The translations under genes and the position numbers were made by a program. The notes under the pieces are model-generated. The model worked only from the letters and a program-made list of their open reading frames with translations, was not told the origin of the DNA and did no database searches. From contig JAHHTM010000074.1 of assembly GCA_020024675.1 (NCBI GenBank), positions 1-6,464 of the forward strand: a stretch of DNA of 6,464 nucleotides. The letters run 5' to 3'. This document shows positions 5,600 to 6,464 of this stretch, one piece after another (the stretch's first letter is position 1; each line of letters begins with the position of its first letter). The stretch comes from Muricomes sp. (lineage in GTDB: Bacteria > Bacillota > Clostridia > Lachnospirales > Lachnospiraceae).

Positions 5600-6361
5600 A
5601 TGATATTTGATACACATGCACATTATGATGATGAGCAGTTTGATGAAGACCGAAAAGAACTACTTTCTTCTATGCATGAAGGTGGGGTAGATACAATTGT
5701 AAATGTGGCTGCGGATGTAGCTTCCTGGGAAGATATTAGAAAACTGGTGACAGAGTATCCATTTGTTTACGGAGCAGCAGGAGTTCACCCAGACAATGTA
5801 GGAGAGCTTAATGAAGAGAACTTTGTGCGGTTGGAAGAAATTTTAAATAAAGAAAAATTTGTTGCTGTAGGAGAAATCGGACTGGATTATTACTGGGACA
5901 AAGAAAGTCATGAAGAACAAAAATACTGGTTTATCCGTCAGCTTGATCTTGCAGAAAAACTGGATCTTCCGGTTATCATTCATAGCAGAGAAGCGGCAGC
6001 AGATACGATGGAGATTATGAAGAATTATGGGCAAAAACTGTCGGGAGTGATCCATTGTTATTCGTATTCTGTAGAACAGGCAAGAGAATATGTTAAGATG
6101 GGATTTTACATTGGTATTGGTGGAGTAGTCACATTTAAAAATGCCAAGAAGCTCAAAGAAGTAGTAGAAGAGATCTCGCTAGAGAATCTTGTGCTTGAAA
6201 CGGATTGTCCGTATCTTGCACCTGTGCCAAATAGAGGAAAAAGAAATTCTTCATTGAATCTTATATATGTAGCACAGGAGATTGCAGATATAAAAGGAAT
6301 TTCAGTTGAAGAGGTTATAAATAAGACAGAAGAAAATGCCAGAAAGTTATATCGATTGTAA
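5600..6361 (+). CDS. tatD: TatD-family metal-dependent deoxyribonuclease
   Basis: A cytosolic TIM-barrel metallohydrolase of the TatD family, whose members act as Mg-dependent 3'-5' DNA/RNA exonucleases. At 253 residues the length is typical. Metal-site residues are all visible: the HxH pair at the first strand (His6, His8 in DTHAHYDD), GVHP (61-64), GEIGLDYY (91-98, with Glu92), IIHSR (126-130, with His128), IHCYS (151-155, with His152) and ETDCPYLAP (200-208, with Asp202). The family tail RGKRNSSLNL (212-221) follows. The start is the ATG 11 bases after an AAGGG-type ribosome site (about 5584-5588), and no alternative start fits the HxH motif. It is probably cotranscribed with rsmA, whose start is 18 bases beyond its stop, with no terminator between. 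In Bacillus the same neighbourhood also carries the ribonuclease M5 gene between the two, which is absent here. Confidence 0.95.
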   Translation: MIFDTHAHYDDEQFDEDRKELLSSMHEGGVDTIVNVAADVASWEDIRKLVTEYPFVYGAAGVHPDNVGELNEENFVRLEEILNKEKFVAVGEIGLDYYWDKESHEEQKYWFIRQLDLAEKLDLPVIIHSREAAADTMEIMKNYGQKLSGVIHCYSYSVEQAREYVKMGFYIGIGGVVTFKNAKKLKEVVEEISLENLVLETDCPYLAPVPNRGKRNSSLNLIYVAQEIADIKGISVEEVINKTEENARKLYRL

Positions 6362-6379
6362 AGAAAACAGGAGGAATTT

Positions 6380-6464
6380 ATGAAGGAACCAACATTAGGG
6401 AATCCACAAAATACAATAGAAGTATTGCAGAAATATAAGTTTAATTTTCAGAAAAAATTTGGTC
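6380..6464 (+). CDS. rsmA: 16S rRNA dimethyladenosine transferase, 5' end only
   Basis: The first 28 codons of a gene cut by the right edge. The peptide contains LGNPQNTIEVLQKY followed by FNFQKKFG, the typical N-terminus of clostridial RsmA (KsgA), in which the next residues are normally QNFL within the first SAM-binding element. The enzyme dimethylates two adjacent adenosines near the 3' end of 16S rRNA during small-subunit maturation. AGGAGG at 6369-6374, five bases before the ATG, is a strong ribosome site. The 18-base gap from tatD and lack of a terminator indicate an operon driven from the promoter before tatD. The methyltransferase motifs themselves lie outside the window, so the call rests on the N-terminal match and on the tatD neighbour. 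Confidence 0.88.
   Translation, partial: MKEPTLGNPQNTIEVLQKYKFNFQKKFG

Overview
The window looks like ordinary chromosome of a low-GC Firmicute, most likely a Lachnospiraceae-type Clostridium (Blautia/Dorea/Coprococcus-like). The evidence is AT-rich DNA, strong AGGAGG-type ribosome binding sites, sigma-A-like promoters with TGn-extended -10 boxes, U-tailed hairpin terminators, a 449-residue bacillus/clostridium-type glucose-6-phosphate isomerase, and a tatD-rsmA pair. The family assignments rest on motifs read by eye; no database search was run.

Layout. Positions 1-225 form a control region. It probably lies between a leftward gene whose first seven codons are at the left edge (1-22, minus) and a rightward gene for an unrecognised three-helix membrane protein (226-984). 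Next comes pgi (1047-2396), whose likely promoter overlaps the stop codon of the membrane-protein gene, ending in a clear terminator (2413-2448). A small membrane-anchored FHA-domain protein follows (2551-3126), with its own promoter and a very strong hairpin terminator (3131-3176). An aconitase-superfamily hydratase (3243-5510) has its own promoter and terminator (5512-5558). The last unit is tatD (5600-6361), followed 18 bases later by the start of rsmA/ksgA (6380 to the right edge).

How the genes relate. Most are separate transcription units that share an orientation rather than one pathway. Pgi serves glycolysis and gluconeogenesis. The hydratase probably serves the citrate/isocitrate branch, but no citrate synthase or isocitrate dehydrogenase lies beside it. 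The FHA protein suggests phosphothreonine signalling at the membrane, with no kinase or phosphatase in view. tatD and rsmA are a conserved housekeeping pair (nuclease and 16S rRNA maturation). Every gene-free stretch is shorter than 230 bases and is covered by the promoter, repeat and terminator entries.

I found no mobile element, CRISPR array, tRNA, rRNA or riboswitch, and no convincing undescribed system. The points most worth a second look are the mixed AcnA/AcnB-like motifs of the hydratase, the unrecognised membrane protein with its ExbB/TolQ-like topology, and the tight overlap of terminators with the next promoter.
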